Below are positions 1 through 11,839 of a DNA stretch of 64,000 nt, one piece after another. Below the pieces are notes generated by a model that worked only from the letters and a program-made list of their open reading frames with translations, had not been told where the DNA came from and did not search any database. The stretch comes from Cranoglanis bouderius. Taxonomy: Eukaryota > Chordata > Actinopteri > Siluriformes > Cranoglanididae. The first letter of the stretch is position 1. Every line of letters starts with the position of its first letter. Where the stretch lies: the NCBI GenBank assembly GCA_023630585.1, contig CM042558.1, forward strand, positions 16,694,300-16,758,299, given 5' to 3'. The translations under genes and the position numbers were made by a program.

Positions 1-954
1 AACCACCAAATCCTAACACATTTTAGGTCACAGTAATTGTTTAAATTGTATAAATTGTTATAATAGACAAAAAAAATGAAGCAGTCTGAGGTAATTCTGA
101 GGTAACTAAGTCCACAAGTGAATTTTGTGGCATACCAAATGCTAATTTTCGCATATAATACTGAGGTCTACATCTCTAAAGGTGGAGATTTGAAGTGTGT
201 TGATATCTCAAAAGGTTCTAAAGTCAATCGAGTTTGAAGGAAACGTGTCACGAGGTTGTCAGCGGCAACACCTCCAGCCTCGGAGGTGCTGACAACCTTG
301 AAATTACCTCAGAAATCCTTCGCAAATGTCAGTCATGAAAACAAAAAGACAATTCAGGCATTCCTGTCAAATCTAAGCCACCTCACAGGTGTGTGTTTCG
401 CCAAAACGGGACACCTGGAAGTCAGGGTCAAAGGTCAACTGCAAGCTCAATAGCAGCGAAAAGTTTAGCTTGTCAGTGAGGAACGGACGAGGCAGGAAAG
501 AAGCTGACGCTTCTCAAAACATGCCACAGAGAAAAAGAGAATGAAGGATTAGACAGCGGTGTGTGTGTCACGGCCTTTCAGTAAGACAACACACTCACTC
601 ACCACAGCACACACACACACACACGTCACAACACAACAGCTTGATGGATCTTGTGCATCTGGTGGAAAGAAGACTCAGGCATAGCTGGAAAACCAGAAGA
701 GAAAAAATAAAACGGTGCACATGTTTGTTTGTTTGTTTGTTTTAGAGTTCGGTTTGTGTAAGGTGCGAAGAACGACTGCACCTGGGCGATCTTTTCATTT
801 TAAACGTGTTAGAATTTCAAATGCAGCCAGGGGCCGGCTGGTATAAATGTGCTAGCGGGGATAAACCCAGCTGTCTATCAAAGATAAAAAGACATCAGTA
901 TAAGATTTCATTTTTGGCATCCCCATCAGATTATTTGTCTTCAATGTCTTAGGG

Positions 955-1180
955 CGTTTTCACACCTATTAGTCCGTTTGCTGAGTCTGAAATTGATGAA
1001 ACAGTGAAAATTGATCGTTTTGGTTCGTTTGAGATTCACACTACATGTAATTAAACAAACCAATGGGCTAAATGGAACGGGCTAAAATTCCTCCATGTGC
1101 AGGACTGATCAACAGTTACAGGAAATGTTTAGTCGCAGTTGTTGCTGGGGGTCACACCAGATACTGAACGCAAAGGTTCA
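955..1180. repeat. possible fish MITE fragment (GGGCGTTTTCACACC end)
   Basis: Begins with a TTTTCACACCTATTAGTCCG stretch, followed by short mirrored pieces such as GGTTCG...GAAC and a CACACT core. This resembles foldback MITEs common in fish. Boundaries and class are uncertain. Confidence 0.3.
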
Positions 1181-1334
1181 CATACTTTTGCCACTCAGAG
1201 ATATGTAATATTGGCTCATTTTCCTCAATAAATAAATGACCAAGTGTAATATATTTATGTTCTCTTTGTCTACATTTAGGACTTCTGATGATGAAAATAA
1301 TTCTAACGGGTTCACAAACTTTCAAGCACCACTG

Positions 1335-1610
1335 TATATAGTCAGGGCCATAAGTATTTGGACAGCGACACAATTGTGTCCTCTGTACACCACCACAGTG
1401 GATTTGAAATGAAGCAATCAAGATGTGATTGAAGAGTACAGGAGACTTTCATTTAATTCAAGTGGTTTAACATAAATATTGCATCAACCACTTTGCAGTC
1501 AATGACCGCCTGAAGTCTGGAACCCATGGACGTCATCAAATGCTGAATTTCCTCCGTTGAGATGCCTTTACTGCAGCCGCCTTCAGTTGCTGTTTGTTTG
1601 TGAAAAAGTT
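1335..1610 (-). mobile_element. Tc1/mariner-like transposon, 3' end only
   Basis: The end at 1336-1365 reads TATAGTCAGGGCCATAAGTA followed by TTTGGACAG, a terminal repeat seen in fish Tc1-like elements. On the minus strand the inner part codes a transposase C-terminus (MTSMGSRLQAVIDCK at about 1485-1540) followed by the 3' non-coding part. The 5' half is missing, so it is a truncated copy. Confidence 0.55.
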
Positions 1611-2645
1611 TATTGTATATTAAATTTTAGCCTCCTATCTAATATCACAACCACTTTATAATGTGTGTATGATGTGCTATACTGGAGATGAATATTATTA
1701 TAAATGTTATTATTCCCCCCCCCCCCCCCCCCAGCAGAAAGTTTGCATCAATCTTCATGATAATAATAAATTAAGAATAAAGGATAAGAAGGATCATCTG
1801 CATTAAGGTAAAACGTCTTGCGGCTCTTGTCTCAACAACACTAAAGTGGGCAGATGACTATATAGCTAAAAAAACGAGAGTGTATGTTCCTCCCTCGGCA
1901 CACAGATGGCTGCTGATTGCCTTCCTCTGCAAGCGTTACAGATAATCACTTCGTCAAGAGGTCACAGTTGGGAGAGAAATGAGGAATAATGGCTAATGAT
2001 GGCTGATTGCCCATCTGCTGGCCGCATTTCTGCACAGCTGGGGAGCGCCGTGAATAACACCACTGTCTCACGCGGACCGGAAACGAAGCATTATTTGCCA
2101 TTTTTGTCAAATTAGCATAATGTATACAGCTGTTCATTGGTGCATTTTTTGCTAACTGCCTTTGTCCTATTGATGTACGAGCTTAAAGTTCAATTAACTC
2201 CTTACCCATGTAGTAATTATAGTGCACCACTCATTTGGAAACACTTTATGCCTATTAGACATTGCAGAACTTTCCGAATAGCTGCAGCGCTCACACATTT
2301 ATCACTCGCAGTCTCTTGGAGATAAAACCGAGCACTGTTTAATGTGGAAATTGTCCAAAATGGGGCCTGATCGGCTCATGTTATTAACACTCATTTGTAC
2401 AGAAACAAGAAAGAAATGTTTTTGGGGTTTTTTTTTTTATAAGGAAAGAGGTTTTTGGAGATGCTATTAGAAGAACTTCTGTCCATTTACAAGGTCTATG
2501 CAATCCACTGGTGGCCTTCATATCGCAGTTACAGTTAGTTATTTCTAACACTTTGCCATTTCACTTATTTTAATCATTTTGTTGTAATCAGAACCACTGT
2601 GCATGAATGCACCATTTATTGTCTGCATTTTCAATAGACGGAATA

Positions 2646-3934
2646 TAGTTGCAATCAAAATTATTCAACCCCCATTGCAAATCAGGTTTATTGTCAAAAT
2701 TTACAGACTTTCAGCTGTTTGCAATTAACAAATCAAACAAAAGCGATTGAAATAGTTCAACATAACGAATGCTTCAAGCGGTTTCCCCAAATTCAACTGA
2801 AAATGCAACTCATAATGACTTCTCCAGTCTCAGAATTATTCAACCCCCTAAATAGAATCCCTCACAAGAGCACAAATATGCAAAACAGGTGTTGTCTCAA
2901 GCACCCTTGATGCAACTAATCAAGGGCTTCATTAGATGCACCAGGTGTGCTTGAGCTGGAACACATGAAATACCTGAACTGGCTAGGGGCAGAAAATATA
3001 TGAAATACCTGGACGGGGCAGAAAAAAGGAAGCTATCAATGGCTGCAACCAGATTTCTGAGAAGGCAGATTGTGAAAACCCTCGAGTGACTGCAAAAGAC
3101 TTGCAGCAAGACTTGGTGGCAACAGGCATTGAACTCCAAGATGTACACCACTACTGACCCAAAAACACAAGTCGGCTCAAAAGCCAACGAAAAGTCGGCT
3201 CAAAATCATATAAAGAAACCACAGAGGTTTTGGGATTCTGTTCTGTAGAGCGATTAGACAAAACTGGAACGTTTCGGCACGATGAGCGGTATGTCTGGAG
3301 AAAGAAGAATGAAGAAAGAACACTCTGTCCACAGTCAAACATGGTGGTGCCTCGGTGATGCTCTGGGGCTGCTTTGCATCCTCTGGTACTGGAAACCTGC
3401 AGCGTGTGGAAGGCAAGATGGCTTCATTGAAGTACAGGAAATCCTAGGAGAAAACGTCAGTGAGGAAGCTGAAGCTTGGGCGTCACTGGACCTTCCAACA
3501 GGACAATGATCCCAAGCATACCTCAAATTCCACCAAGGCTTGGTTGCAAAAGAAAAGTTGCACAGTCACCTGACTTTTTGATTTGAAGAAGGCGGTTGCA
3601 GCACGCAAACAAGAATATTACTGAACTGCAGGCCATTGCTCATAAGGAATGGGCTAAGATTCCTCAGGAACGCTGCCAGAAGCTGGTGTCTGACTATGCA
3701 TCTCGTTTGCAGCAGGTCATAACAGCAAAAGGGTGCTCTACTAAGTACTAAAGATGCTTGCCATGAAGGGGTTGAATAATTTTGAAACTGGAGAAGTCAT
3801 TATAAGTTGCATTTTCAGTTGAATTTGGGAAAACCACTTGAAGCATTCCGTGTGTTGAACTGCTTTTGTTTGATTTGTTCATTGCAAACAGCTGAACGTT
3901 TGCAATGGGGGTTGAATAATTTTGATTGCAACTG
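2646..3934 (+). mobile_element. complete but inactive Tc1-like transposon with long IR/DR ends
   Basis: Both ends carry the inverted repeat YAGTTGCAATCAAAATTATT plus CAACCCCCATTGCAAA. Each is next to a TA (2644-2645 and 3935-3936), the target duplication of Tc1/mariner elements. The inverted arms are long (2646-2852 and about 3768-3934). Within each arm the block AATTATTCAACCCC occurs twice, at the outer and inner side, so the element is of the IR/DR type, as in Sleeping Beauty. Its 1289 bp fit an intact length of about 1.3-1.6 kb with some internal loss. Confidence 0.85.
2965..3751 (+). pseudogene. decayed Tc1-like transposase
   Basis: Fragments of a DDE transposase are readable in different frames: a CFASSGTGNLQRVEGKM-like piece (about 3370-3420), QDNDPKH (about 3500-3520) and a clean C-terminus ending VITAKGCSTKY and TAA at 3749-3751. 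Frameshifts, stops and a lost N-terminal part break it, so no working protein can be made. The gene lies between the two IR/DR arms. Confidence 0.75.
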
Positions 3935-5029
3935 TATTAATATAATTCATCTAAAATACACCAAACAATTAATCTCTAAACCAAATCAAATAGCCTTGAA
4001 TAAACAATGAGCCTGCTTATTAAGTTTTTTTATTTGCAAAACTAAAGATTTTGTCCATCACATTTAAAAAAAAAAAGTTCACTATTTAATTTTGTGGCAC
4101 GCGTGTTATTAATTTGCAACAAAAATATCCCTATATGTTTACCATGACTGGTGGTGTTCTGATTGTTCCTACATCATCAGCATCACCAGTTAGGAAGGTG
4201 TTTTAAGGATGCACATATTCAATAAACTGCTAAATGCCTGAACAGATAAAGCCATAGAGAGATGTCTTGGAGTCAATCTGTAGAATCGATCACAACCCAT
4301 GAGTGAAACGTAAAAAATGGCAGCCTGGAGATCACAAGCTTCGGTCTCTACGACCCTGAACAATTTCCAGCATTCACATCTGTCATGGAGCTTTACTTTT
4401 ACTATCCAAACAACGGCCAAAGGAAAGAAACTATATATAAAAGTAACTATCTATGACTGATTCAGCTCTAATATTTACTGTATGTCTGATCTTGGTTCAA
4501 TCTGAGGGATGTTATAGTGGAGACACATGATGGATCAGACAGGGAAGAACACTTCTAACATTGTTCCTGTTTGGAAAACTGTAGCTACTGTACTTCATTC
4601 TGAGAGACAAGGATGCAAATACATATATTACATGGGACATCAGAATATATACCAATGTGGTGCGGTAGATTGGTGACGCAGTATGCAGTCTACTTTTCAT
4701 TTTACAGCAACCATAAATAAATTTCTAACAGAAAAACATTATTCAAAATTGTCCAATGGCACATGTTCGCTCGCCTGATCGTTCAGGCAGACCTGTAATA
4801 CATCAATACAGTGTTTTAATTTATTTGATACATTTGAAATGCATTCATGGAAATGACGATTTGCATGTCAACAAGCTGTCCAAGAGATAAAGTACCTTCA
4901 CCTCTGTATTTTGAGGTCAGAAAATCTATTGAGGTGAAGGCGAAAAATATGAGATTTGGAAGCAATTCCTCTTGAAAATGCGTTTTCTTAAAGAAACAGA
5001 TTCCAGAAGCTTCTCTCAAGGGAACAGAC

Positions 5030-5990
5030 CCAAATAACCCTTGCGCAAGGAAAAAAATGGGTAGCTCCTCTGGAAGGAATGAGCCAAGACAGCTTCGGTA
5101 GATGGAACGGAGCAAGAAAGTTTCTCTGGAAGGAACCAACTAAGGAAGATCATTTTTAAAAAGAAAAATGACTGAGCAGCTCACCTAGAGGAAACAACTA
5201 ATTCACATCAGCCAAAAAAAAGTTCTGTGGGAAGAAACGCAGTAAGGCAGCACATCTGGAAGAAACACATTCAGGTAGCTCCTCTGGAAGGAACCAACTG
5301 AGGCAGCTGCTTTAGAAGGAACCAACAGAGACAGATCATTCAAAAAAGCAGATCTTTGGGAAGAAACATTGTAAAGCATTTCATCTGGAAGGAACCACCT
5401 GAGGTGGATTATTTAAAAAAGCAAGAAAGAGACAGATCTTTGGGGAGAAACACAGTAAGGCATCTTATCTTGAAGGACCGAATTGAGGCAGCTCCTCTAG
5501 AAGCAACCATCTGAAGTAGACTGTTCATAAATGCAAGAAAGTAGCAGATCTTTGGGAAGGAACACAGTAAGGCAGCTCATCTGGAAGGAACAGGCTGACG
5601 CTGCTACTCTGGTACCCACAACGATGAAGCTGCTCTGGAAGTCACAGAGTGAGGCAGCTTCTCTGGAATGAAAGGAGTAAGGCAGCTCTTTTATTGGAAG
5701 AATGACTCAACAATGACAGCTGGACTAGCAGGAAAAGGGTGAGGCAGCTCAAATGATCAAGACAGTGGAAAGTCTTCAGAAAGGAACATGACACCGAGGG
5801 AGCTCCTCTTAATTAAAGTGATTTGAGATAGCTTCTGTAGAAGCTCATGAAAATGAGTCAGATGCAGCTGTTCTGGAAGAAACAAAGTGAGGTAGTTCCT
5901 CTAGAACAGTGAGGCAGCTCTCTGGAAAGGAAGAACAGAATGCGTCAGCTCCTCTGTAAGGAAATGGGTGAAATGGGGCAGCACAGCAAG
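5030..5990 (+). repeat. degenerate minisatellite, unit near GAGGCAGCTCCTCTGGAAGG
   Basis: Roughly 30 diverged copies of a unit of about 28-45 bp with the core GAGGCAGCT-CTCTGGAAGGAA. Copies differ by substitutions and inserted spacers such as ATCTTTGGGAAGAAACACAG. No reading frame stays open along it, so a coding role is unlikely. Confidence 0.7.
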
Positions 5991-6074
5991 GGAGCGCATA
6001 TCTTTTTAAGGACTTCCTCACAACAGATAGCCAGTCGGCTTAACGCCCTACCTTTTAGAATTACACTGTAAGTC

Positions 6075-6410
6075 CATTCATCCATCCATTTTCCATACCG
6101 CTTATCCTACACGAAGATCCTGGAGCCTGTCCCAGGGAACTTGGGGCACAAGGCGGGGGGACGTGCTGGATGGGGTACCAACCCATCACAGGGCATAACT
6201 GCACATATTCACACACTACAGACAATTTGGAAATGCCAATCAGACAACACATGCCTTTGGACTTGGGGAGGAAACCGGAGTACCCGGAGAAAACCCATAA
6301 AGTACAGGGAGGACATGCAAGCTCCGCGCACACAGGGTGGAGGCGGGATTCGAACCCCCAACCCCTGAAGTGCGAGGCAAACGTGCTAACCACTAAGACA
6401 CTGAAGATCC
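6075..6410 (-). mobile_element. SINE-type repeat, full length, minus strand
   Basis: On the minus strand it starts with a tRNA-like head containing a B box (GGGTTCGAATCCC, at about 6345-6357). A body rich in GTTTTCTCCGGGTACTCCGG and a tail ending GCGGTATGGAAAATGGATGG follow. This is a very common fish repeat. Small ORFs of 75-110 codons on both strands here are part of the repeat. Truncated or related copies lie at 59250-59410 and 60107-60440. Confidence 0.7.
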
Positions 6411-7356
6411 AAGAAGAACACCCCTAGAAGAATCTCACAGAGATCTTAATAAAATTATAAGTGAAAATGTGTTTCATCATACCTTATGAAACAAGGTGAG
6501 AAACAAGACCTTTTTATTGTTTAGTAGGGTTACTCTAAAAGGAAATACAAGATGGTTTATTTTCCTCGGTCTTCATTCCTCTAGAAGCATTCCAATACTT
6601 AATGAAAAGGTAAAAATGTCCCTGGTCCTAATTAGCAGTTTGGAGCGCCCTACCTCCAGTGATAACCAAACAAAACCATTCAGCTATCAGTACAAATTGT
6701 TTTGTTCTGCAACCAAAGCAGTGGCCGCTATTGAAGCCATTCAAGCAGGTGCTGTGTGAACCGAACGGTTAATTATGAGTTTGAGGATAATGGGCCTTTC
6801 AGAATGCTATCAGGCTTTGAAGGAAGGATTTCTGGGAAATCTTTGCTTCGTTCCCCCATAACTCAGTGTGCACAGGAGGGCCCCTGGCCTGTGTCAAAAG
6901 CTCCCAGCTGGGCTCCGGAGCTGCACGGAGGAGCCGAGAGGACGGCTGGAGAAAAGCTGAATGGGTTTACTTGAGAGGGGGTCTGAACTTTTGTTGGCGC
7001 TCAATTGAAGTTTCAAAGAAGGGAAGAGAAGTTGAATTGAGATGCATAGCCACGAATGCCTGGACTGACAAAAAAGAGCTGCTCATTATCTCCAAGTGCT
7101 AATTAGCAACTAGTTGTATGGATGGAGGTCTTTCTTAAGCTAGGGAGAGCACAGTTTTCTTTAGCACAGCGTAAGATTTTTTATTTTATTTATTTATTTA
7201 TTTATTTATTTTTTACAAATCTCAGTTCTTATCCGTATTTTTACATCACACAATCTGGAGGATGTTATAACTTTTCACAAACGACATTACCATTTGAGAA
7301 CAACCTATAAAAATGTACATAAAGTTTAACATCCAGTTCCCACACTCCAACCTCGT

Positions 7357-7445
<89 letters not shown>
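7357..7445. repeat. compound (CA)n(CT)n microsatellite
   Basis: About 24 CA units followed directly by about 19 CT units. It creates spurious frames of 78 and 105 codons on the two strands. Confidence 0.95.
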
Positions 7446-7447
<2 letters not shown>

Positions 7448-7708
7448 TCCCTGTCCACCATCACAAGTGTGAGCAAGGTGGCAGCCATTATCCCATTATC
7501 CACAGCAGGGGCCTGGAGGCAGGGGCCCAGCTGCAGTCGTGAAGACTGAACTAAAACCTCCACTGTTTAGAAATGAAGTTAAGAACAGGGAGTTCTTAGC
7601 ACCTGTTCTTAGATCTAGAAGAAAGTTCTGCAAGTTTCAGCTACAAGACTTTACATGTACAGTGCATGCAAATGTAAACTGCAAGAAATTAAGTATAAAT
7701 TGTATGCT

Positions 7709-7710
<2 letters not shown>

Positions 7711-7755
<45 letters not shown>
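7711..7755. repeat. (AAT)n microsatellite
   Basis: About 15 uninterrupted AAT/ATA units. Confidence 0.95.
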
Positions 7756-7756
<1 letters not shown>

Positions 7757-7867
7757 TGCAAATGTCACATGATACACGTGGAAACAATATTTGTTTCAAT
7801 TTACATAAATGAATGATTTTTGCATTCTGCATGAAATTGACAATAAATAACTAATTAATTTGCTTAG

Positions 7868-8164
7868 TCAAGAGAAGAGGCGGAAAGAAGAAAAGTTGAA
7901 AAGAGAAACAGAGTTAAATAAGAGTAGAAAGAGAAGAGAAGAAAAGAAGAGAAAAAAAGAGAAGAGAAGAAGAGAAGCTAAGTTAAAGGAAGTGAAGAAG
8001 ATGCAGAAGAGAAGACGAGAAACAGAGAAGAAGAGAAGACAAGATAAAAAAGAAATAGACACGATAGAGAAGAGGAAAAAGAGAGGAAAGAAGAAACACT
8101 AAGTTAATGGAAGAAAAGAGAAGAGAAGAGAAGAGAGGGAAAATAAGAAAAGAAAAAAAAAAAA
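7868..8164. repeat. 300-bp polypurine (GA-rich) tract
   Basis: Almost only A and G on the plus strand, made of diverged GAAGAGAAG-like units, ending in an A-run. The K/R/E-rich 80-codon frame here is a by-product of the base composition. Confidence 0.9.
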
Positions 8165-9389
8165 CTACATTCTTATACTCTTCACTTTAATAAGGGACCA
8201 GATGTACATCTCTCTCTCTCTCTCCTTTAGTGAGCGGAGGGGGGCTTCAATCCCCCCTGAACCCTGTGGTGTGTTCCTCTGTAACACGTGGCCATGATCC
8301 AGTAGGGAGGAGGGAGCTGCGTTTAATCGTACATAATAGAAATTAGCATGGTGTAATGAACCTGCTATAAATGTCCATTATTTGCCTGGTTCAAAGAGGA
8401 CAGTAGACTTTGTAGCTGGAATTTTTGCTGGCCTGAGCCAAACAGCGGTAGGAAAGCATTTGCCATTCCTTGTGTGCGAACATTTGGTTTTACAACTGAA
8501 ATATGCGTAACATTAGTAAGACTGATTTGTATAAAGCAGGTGTGGTGATATTAAATCAATATTTTTAAAATGATCTCTGAGTCTTTAACAGGTTCTGTTT
8601 CCATCACTGAAATGCGTTTAACAGGGTGTCCCGTGATGCCTTGACCTCGTTCACCTTGTAACGGCCCACCTCTGAGAAAACACAGCATGCCTCTGCTCTG
8701 CTTCCTGTTTCATCGCGCCTGACCCGAGACCTGCCCCGTACCTAAACACTTTTACAAACCTAGAATTATGTTTGCTTGACAAATGCTGCATTAATATATG
8801 TTTTGAGATGAGATGAGATGAATCTATATCTATATGTACATCCTGCTCTACTCAGATATCTAAATGCTTATCGAAATCATAGTGTACAACTTGTGATGTA
8901 ACGATTACAGCCATTAAAGATCAGGTGGCACTCAATGTTAAGTTTAAATCAAGTCTTTTCTAAGTAATTCACCGGTACATATTAGGGAAATGTTGATATT
9001 CTTGAAAGTTGTGACTTGTCATTTAGTGTCCAAATATCCTAATTGTCTGGCAACAGTGCTCTCACAACATTAAGCAATGAACGCAACAAAAGCCAACATA
9101 CTGTTCTCCTTCATCTTCTCCTGCCTATTATTATTCTATCTAAAATGTTAAACCTCTTTACACTATAGCATTTAACACAGAATTGCCAAACTTTGCACAG
9201 TGAAGCTGCACACAGATTATAGCTTATGCTTTTTGCCATAGACTTTATTACATAATATTAAGAAAGCTGATTAAAATGCTTCAACATCTCAGACAAAATC
9301 TGAGACATCAGAAGACTTTGGAGCCTTGTACATGGCCCCACCTCCACTCTGCTTGCGGAACTGACACCACAATCAGATTTAGGATTTGT

Positions 9390-9605
9390 GAGCCATAATA
9401 AGACACTGAACACCAAGTCAAGACACTGAACCCCAAGTTGCTTCCAATGGCAGGCAAGCGTCTTGCATGGTAGCTCTGCTGCCATTGGTGTGTGTGTGTG
9501 TGCGTGAATGGGTGAATGAGACACAGCGTAAAGCGCTTTGTGAACCGCGAAGGTTAAAAGCCGCTATATAAGTGCGGACCATTTACCATAAAATGAATAT
9601 CATAA
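9390..9605 (+). mobile_element. SINE/LINE-tail type repeat, plus strand
   Basis: Contains the fish repeat blocks GACACTGAACCCCAAGTTGC, GAATGGGTGAATGAGACACA and AAAGCCGCTATATAAGTGCGG, ending ACCATTTACCAT. A short GT run is inserted at 9490-9502. It resembles the 3' part of L2-derived SINEs. Confidence 0.6.
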
Positions 9606-9794
9606 TTGCATTTATGTTTGATTACTTTTGACAGGAAAATGTCTCCACAGAATTTGTTCATGCAGAGAATTTGAAAAGTACTTGAAATGTATTTGAAAAG
9701 AAGAGCAGAGAAAAAGAAGAGGCTTGATATTTCTTCCATCTGTAGAACAGAGGATGCCAGACTTATTTTGGGTGGCACTCCCTATACAGTGATG

Positions 9795-10215
9795 TGCCAG
9801 TGTTGGACCAAAGTCAAAGGACCTATTTCATAAGAACCCTACCAATTTTAGGCCAAACATTGGCCTTGGGAACACTTTTCACACATATTCCACCAATTTT
9901 GGCCCAACATTGGCTTCACATTGGAACACTTTTTACAACAATTCTGCCAATTTTTGGGCAAGCAACGCTGCCAAATTTTGCCAATTTCCTTTGCCAACAT
10001 TGGCCCAACACTAGCCCAAAATTGTCAGGGTTGTTATAAAAAGCGTTCCTTTGCCAACATTGGCCCAACCCTGCCAGTTTACTGAAAGTCATTTGGCTCC
10101 AGTGGCCCAACATTGGTCCAATGGACAAAAAAAAAAAACATTGGGTCAAGAAGGTTGGCCTAATGTCAGCCATTCACTTGGGCCAATATTGTGTGCCAAA
10201 CTTCTCCCAACATCA
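9795..10215. repeat. degenerate array of TTGGCCCAACATTGG units
   Basis: About a dozen irregularly spaced copies of GCCAACATTGGCCCAAC and its complement. The unit is itself nearly palindromic. ORFs of 81-89 codons on both strands fall in this array and have no recognisable domain. Confidence 0.7.
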
Positions 10216-10504
10216 TTTGGCTACCTGGGTAGCAGGTTACATTTGTCTGTTTCATTTATAGAGATTCTATCACTGACAGCAAGACCAACATTACTACCAT
10301 TACTTCACGGTTTTCAGTGATTGTGTCTTTAACATATTAAATTTGCCTATATTTTATGAGTTCAATGAGATTGGCTGAGGAGGCACTAAATGAATCTCTC
10401 TACTATTTTGCCTGATGCAATTTTGCTGCTTAAGACTGACTAATCGCTCTGAGGGGTTTTGGAAACATAGCAACCATACTGCAAAACCCACTTTCAAGAT
10501 TTAA

Positions 10505-10672
10505 GACATTGGGCTACTGATCGGAAGGTTGTGAGTTCAAATCCCAGCACTGCCAAGCTGCCACTGTTGGGCCCTTGAGCAAGGCCCTTAACCCTCAATT
10601 GCTGAGATGTATAAATAAAATAAATGTAAGTGGCTCTGGATAAGAGCGTCTGCCAAATGCCATAAATGTTCA
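10505..10672 (+). mobile_element. tRNA-derived SINE, plus strand
   Basis: Head with B-box-like GAGTTCAAATCCC (10532-10544), then CTGGGCCCTTGAGCAAGG-like body (at about 10567) and the tail GGCTCTGGATAAGAGCGTCT plus GCCAAATGCC, the usual ending of a very common teleost SINE. Confidence 0.75.
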
Positions 10673-10825
10673 TTATGTCTGATGATCATTTCCAAGACAG
10701 GCTACTGGAGCAGCATATCGTTGGTGTTTTATTATTATCACCTTATCTTTATTGCCGTCCTGTGATCCATTGCTAGAAATATAATACAGAAAATAGTCCT
10801 GCCAACAGAGCAGGGGTATTTATTG

Positions 10826-10827
<2 letters not shown>

Positions 10828-10887
<60 letters not shown>
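10828..10887. repeat. (GA)n microsatellite
   Basis: About 30 uninterrupted GA units. The Arg-Glu and Leu-Ser frames on either strand are artefacts. Confidence 0.95.
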
Positions 10888-10889
<2 letters not shown>

Positions 10890-11839
10890 CTTGGCGCAGG
10901 TCCATCCAGCCTAAAAAAAACTTTGAACAAAGAATGCTGCCAAACAAAAGCAGTTGCACCTCGAGTGCCACGCTGCATACAAGCCACCTTTCACGACTCG
11001 GCAGCTCCCAGCATTCCTTGCTCCGAGCTGAACAAACAGTTCTGGGCCACTGCTTCTTTTAGCACATATTCTATAGCTGTCTCAGAGAAAAGTAAACTTT
11101 TATTGGTCCTTTATTGGGGCTTGAAAAAAAGTGGAACCTGTCGCCCGTAGCCAGCTTCGTGTGCTGACAAACGCAGATACATTTTTCTTCCAAAACAAAT
11201 GGAAACAAAGTGTTCACATAATGCTGGCTTGACGATGCATGCCCTCTGACAGACACTGGGCTACGAGAAAGTTTAACCGACAACGAGAGAGATTCTTCAG
11301 CAGTACAGTCAGGGTGAAGGAAGCCTTCTTTCAACACAATAGAAAGGGGGGAAAAACGACAGAACTTGGCAGAAGCGAGTGAGATTTATTCACCTTATTA
11401 AACAAACAATGGGGAGAAATGTAAATGTTAGTGCACGCCACACAATAAAGAATCTCTGTCCGCTTGTTTGGACACCTGCACAGGGTTTTGTGTGGAAAGA
11501 ACGCCGCTTGAGTCAGACTGTTGACCTCGATTTCCACGACTGAGTGGCCTTAGTCATTGATCACTCATTTTTGAGGTCTGCAGGAATGCCACTTATATGA
11601 ATACACTTTATCTTTTCAGATTTCTCACAATGTAGTCACTGACAGACCACCATGCTGTGTGTATTTTCTCCATTTAGCCCCATCATGTCTCATTTTTAAT
11701 GAGTGAGAATGTACAACTACCACCATGTTTTGTGTAGCAGTAGTTCAGAGGTTCTGCTAGCAGTTACAATTTAGTCCTGCTATTGAATTTATGCAGAGGT
11801 GGGGCAGGCAAGTACCAACAAAAATAATACCTACAGGAC

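Noticed and set aside
6061..6427. Frames of 75-110 codons on both strands
   Set aside because: Inside a SINE-type repeat; the same frames would occur in every copy.
7860..8102. 80-codon Lys/Arg/Glu-rich frame
   Set aside because: By-product of a polypurine tract.
10532..10544. Possible tRNA gene
   Set aside because: A B-box-like element is present, but there is no cloverleaf and the sequence continues as a known type of SINE.
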